Below, piece after piece: positions 60,177-64,000 of a stretch of DNA of 64,000 bases. The notes beneath the pieces are model-generated. The model saw only the letters and a list, made by a program, of their open reading frames with translations. It was not told the origin of the DNA and did no database searches. The DNA is from Grifola frondosa (taxonomy: Eukaryota; Basidiomycota; Agaricomycetes; Polyporales; Grifolaceae), in NCBI GenBank assembly GCA_001683735.1, contig LUGG01000006.1, positions 186,001 through 250,000 on the forward strand. The letters run 5' to 3'. Position numbers and translations under genes: made by a program. Each line of letters opens with the position of its first letter. Within the stretch, counting starts at the first letter, position 1.

Positions 60177-63100
60177 TTCGCAGACTGAGGACAGGGACTA
60201 TGCTAGCAATGGGGATGTCCAATATGTAAACGGTGAACCTGTGGTCACCACTGGGTGTGATGTTTCACGTTTCTTAGTGGATACCCGTGACGATGGGGAT
60301 CCTGCCCTGACGTTCCACTCCTTGGTCCTTGGGACGGTTTTCGCTGGTCTTGGGGCCGCTCTCTTCCAGGTGGGAATCCATAATATATTGTCAACGTTTT
60401 TGAGCGCTGCCGACTCATGACTTTCTCTAGATCTACATATTCAAACCCATCCAAATGTTGGTGTCCACAGTATTCCTGCTTCTTCTCATCTATTCTGCGG
60501 GACTTGTCTGGTCGAAGCATTTCCCTCATGCATCTTGGGTGGAAGGAACTCGCTTCGCTCAGTTGGGTCCAGCCTTGAACTTTCTGAATCCTGGAGAATT
60601 CTGAATCAAAGAGGTGCGGAGAGAGTCAATCTCGAGACTAACAATGGCTTGATTGAATATCAATCATGAAAACCTTAGCACGTAATTGCGTCTCTGGTCG
60701 CCTCCACTGCTTCAAATGGGAGCAGCGCTGTGTCGAATTTCGCCGTGCAACGGGTAAGACTCGTTTCCATTATTATTCGAGCCCATATCTTATTCTTTTG
60801 GTCTAGCTCTACTACGATACCCAAGTTGAGGCGACCACTGCAGTTCTTGCAACTTTCTCGACTGCCTGTTTTGGGTAGGTCAGAGAAGCTTTGGTAGGAT
60901 CAATCACTGATTGCACGTTCACTTACAGGTATGGCCTAGTTGGACTGCTGCGGCCTCTTACTGTGTATCCGAGTGAAATGGTTTATTGGTTTGTGAGTAC
61001 TATAACATCGTCCTATTTCAATTAGATATTCAAATGAATTTGTTGTACCTGGAAACTCAGAACCTACCTGCTGTGGCCATTTTCCAAGGTGACGCTCCTG
61101 CTCGCAGTCTTCCAGTGTTTGCACTCATTTCTGTGCAGCTCTTCACTTCGACTCTGCTGCAAACCACAAACATCTCAAGCTGTTCTGGTCTGCATTTGTC
61201 AGCATGTTCTGTTTTGAGATCATTCCGGCGTACATCTTCCCGCTGTTGAACGGTATCAGTGTCATGTGCCTGGCTACCCAACATGCATCCTCCAAGACAG
61301 TGAACATTATCACGAATTTGTTCGGCGGGACTGACGGCAATGAAGGCCTTGGCTTCCTCAGCATTTCATTTGACTGGCAGTACATCAGATCCCAGTGAGG
61401 ACCATCCATACTTGATCAATTTTAACTTGCTAAGTTATCAGCTTGTAGGTTTATGAATTATCCTCTGATACAGCAAGGTATTTATGGATCGCATTTCCGT
61501 GCGGTTTGTATTGACAAGGCTATAGGAAATTCATGGATTGGATACGCTATCTGTTACATTGCTATCATGGGCATCTACTACTCCAATGCATGGAACGTGT
61601 GTCTGAAACCCTCATATTGCATAGTTGCGTACTGAAGCGAAGTATGCAGTCACTTGCCTTCCCCATGTTGTCGAGTTCCATCTTTTCATCTAATGGCTCC
61701 ATCTACAATCAATCTGCTATCTTTGGGAACACTTTCAACCTCAATCAAACAGTGTTGGAAGAAATCGGCCTCCCTGCTCTTACCGGTGCATTATCTCCAA
61801 TTTTCGGTGGGCTCCGGAGACAACCTATCTTTTACAGGTTTGAACGCTTGGGCCAATTTAATGGCCAATCTTGCGGTATGTACTTTTTTGAAGTGTTGAT
61901 CGATAGTTGCTCACAGATTGGTAGATCGGGGGTTGATCACACATTGCATATTTTTCTGGGGTCCCTACGTGGTGGACTCTTTCAAACAAGTGCGAACGAA
62001 GACCCAGCCGGATCCGCATTGGCAGGTGCATATGTTTGTCGCTTTGGGATTGAAAACACATCATCATTTAAGATTCGATGCAGATAGTGAATCGGAACTA
62101 TGATGAAGTTCCGCAGTACTAGTATGCGGGCTTGCTGGTTATATCGTTCTTCGCCAGTGTGTTTTTTTGCGTTCACTACAGTAGAGCCTCATCTGACAGC
62201 GAGAAGGTTTGATTGTTGTGTTGAAGGGGCAAACCACGTTGCCATGGTGGTCATATATTATCGCGCTAATCCTTGGAGGTAAGCACTGTGCACCATTCAC
62301 GAACCTTCATAGATTCAATTCCGAACGACATTGCAGCTTTCATTACGCCTTTCTCAACCCTGCTATATGCGCGGATGGGAAACAGTATTGCGACAAATCA
62401 GTTAATGAAGATGGTTGCTGGAGCGATCAACCCAGGCAGACCGGTTGCAAACCCTTATGTATGTTGTCTGCAGCTGGTCAGATATATGGGCACTGACTGG
62501 GCACTGCAATTCTCGATGTGGAGTCACGACGTCGTTGGTACCTCCATTCTTTTAGTAGGCAATTTGAAAATAGGCCAGTATCTGAAAATCCCCCCGTGGA
62601 CCATGTTCATAACACAAGTATGGGGCACTATATTGGGTATGTCGAATTTGAAGTGATGCGTGCGATCATCATGCTAATGTTGACGTCTTAGGTGCAATTG
62701 TGAACTATGGTGAATTGTGCTAGCACGGCAACAGTTGATCCGTTTTTGAATGCTATTATGGCAGTTTGTGATGATCTCGGTCGTGGATGCTCAATGCGAC
62801 ATCCTCCTGAATCCAATGGGTACCAATGTGTGGAGGTATGACAACTTACTTGTGTCCTTACATAGACCTTGCTCATTATCCTTAGTGGACAATATGTACA
62901 GAGCTTGAATATTGCTGCTGTGACATGGTCTTTGGCCAAGCAACTGTATGGACCTGGCGGGCCTTATATCTGGGTCCCCCTGGGCTTGCTCTTTGGCATG
63001 GTTCCCACATTCCTGCAGTGGGTCCTCTCAAGGGTATGGTCTCACGTGTGCCAACCTTTATGCATGTCGCTCACACCTCCATCTCAATAGTGGTGGCCAA

Positions 63101-63432
63101 CTGTCAGATCTGTATGAGTAGAATCAATTATTCTGCCCATCATCTACCAGTATGCCACGTGGATGTCCGTGGGCACTAATTTGCCAATCACGTCATCAAT
63201 CATCATCGGCCTGGTGTCCCAGCTGGTGCTCTGGAGATATCACCCTGGTTGGTACAGAAAGTACAACTTCATTCTCGGGGGCGCATTGGATGGGGGCGCG
63301 CAGGTGATGATTTTCATTCTGTCATTCGCAGTGTTCAGTGCATCGGGGGTGCCACGGCCGTTCCCCTCATGGGCAGGAAATCCGACGACGGGAAATGTGG
63401 ATTATTGTAATGGGAACGGGGCACTAGACTAA
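60177..63432 (+). pseudogene. oligopeptide transporter (OPT family), inactivated
   Basis: Nearly the whole OPT fold can be read: LVLGTVFAGLGAALFQIYIF, STACFGYGLVGLLRPLTVYP, CFEIIPAYIFPLLNGISVMC, NEGLGFLSISFDWQYI, GLITHCIFFWGPYVVDSFKQ, GQTTLPWWSYIIALILGA, MKMVAGAINPGRPVANPYF, PLGLLFGMVPTFLQW and KYNFILGGALDGGAQVMIF, ending NGNGALD at 63432. OPT proteins import small peptides or metal chelates with protons across the plasma membrane. Lesions: stop codons at 60602-60604 (FxIKE, normally Arg or Gly), 62120-62122 (normally Trp) and 63115-63117; an acceptor reading AA instead of AG at 62508-62509; a missing G in the run 61928-61932; and a one-base gain near 62752. The first part of the gene is missing or unreadable next to the transposon. 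Confidence 0.88.
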
Positions 63433-64000
63433 AGGTCTATTGATGCACGTATTAGTATTACGAGTGAGTCCGACATCGATGACCAGATTTAATCACTGTA
63501 TTGATGATCCCAGCTGTTGCAAGCCCCACAGGAATATCTGAGGGGTGAAGTATTTTCTATATACGATAGATCAACCTAAGCTATCCCTCTCTACTAGGTT
63601 TGCTCTGAGTCTGTCAGTGTTAAGGCACTGGGCCACCGATGCGATGAAGGCATAGCACGTGATACAACATGCATTGCGTGGTGCCACGGTCAACCTACCA
63701 TAAATGGTGCGACGGTTGAACTTCCACTCTGCAAACGAAGATAAGAACAACACCCATCTCTTCCCCGTCCAGACTGTAACATTCCCTATAATTCCCATGT
63801 CTATCAACTCTAAAGCAAAGCGAATCCAACGTAAAGCGTGCATATCCATAATTCAAATGCCATTGCCATCCTCATTTGACATGCTCCATGCGCCACAAAC
63901 AGCACATCTGGCTCTGCACACCCCCGCAGGACTAAAACAAAGAACAAATCCCCGGTTCCCAAAGATGCCTCCACTTCCTCGGACACGTCGCCTCCATACT
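63433..64000. other. intergenic tail of the window
   Basis: No gene supported. A 92-codon minus frame at 63571-63849 has no domain and no splice context. Confidence 0.5.

Noticed and set aside
63571..63849. 92-codon minus frame at the window end
   Set aside because: No domain, no context and cut by no recognisable introns.

Overview
The window is nuclear DNA of a filamentous basidiomycete, most likely a mushroom-forming Agaricomycete. Nearly every gene is cut by spliceosomal introns of about 45-75 bases with GT..AG ends, spacing between genes is compact, and several families are typical of Agaricomycetes: a 7-helix orphan membrane protein, an adenylate-forming reductase, a Plavaka-type DNA transposon and a DUF6532 protein. 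Assignments rest on reading translated exons by eye and on recalled family features; no search was run.

Layout. 1-3.3 kb: a triose-phosphate-transporter-family gene cut by the left edge (-), then a Ser/Pro-rich protein of unknown function (+). 4.7-6.2 kb: a nine-exon 7TM gene (-). 7.5-11.7 kb: an adenylate-forming reductase (+) with at least fourteen frame slips, called a pseudogene. 12.5 kb: an intron-containing tRNA-Glu(CTC). 13.3-25.2 kb: housekeeping genes VPS5 (+), MPE1 (-), ERG4 (+) and a YVC1-type TRP channel (-). 25.5-27.8 kb: a second reductase remnant and two small unknown genes. 28.2-43.4 kb: a dense conserved block with protein O-mannosyltransferase (-), PRP4 (+), MBP1 (-), MVP1 (+) and a BYE1-like PHD/TFIIS/SPOC protein (-); PMT/PRP4 and MBP1/MVP1 are head-to-head pairs. 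45.5-51.1 kb: a Cdc7/SepH-family kinase (+) with CH and C1 domains and a C-terminal CaaX box. 52.7-60 kb: a Plavaka-like element with divergent transposase and DUF6532 genes and a terminal direct-repeat cluster. 60.2-63.4 kb: an oligopeptide transporter pseudogene carrying nonsense changes.

The genes do not form a pathway cluster. The conserved ones serve endosomal retromer-type sorting (VPS5, MVP1), RNA 3'-end processing and splicing (MPE1, PRP4), transcription (MBP1, BYE1-like), sterol synthesis (ERG4), protein O-mannosylation and septation/mitotic-exit signalling (kinase). The right third is accessory: a transposon next to a decayed transporter.

A recurring oddity is single-base frame slips inside strongly conserved coding sequence, several at short homopolymers (four C4 runs in the kinase, a T3 run in ERG4, a C5 run in the transposase, a G5 run in the transporter). 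This fits under-called homopolymers in the assembly, so frameshifts alone should not be taken as pseudogene evidence here; nonsense and splice-site changes are stronger.
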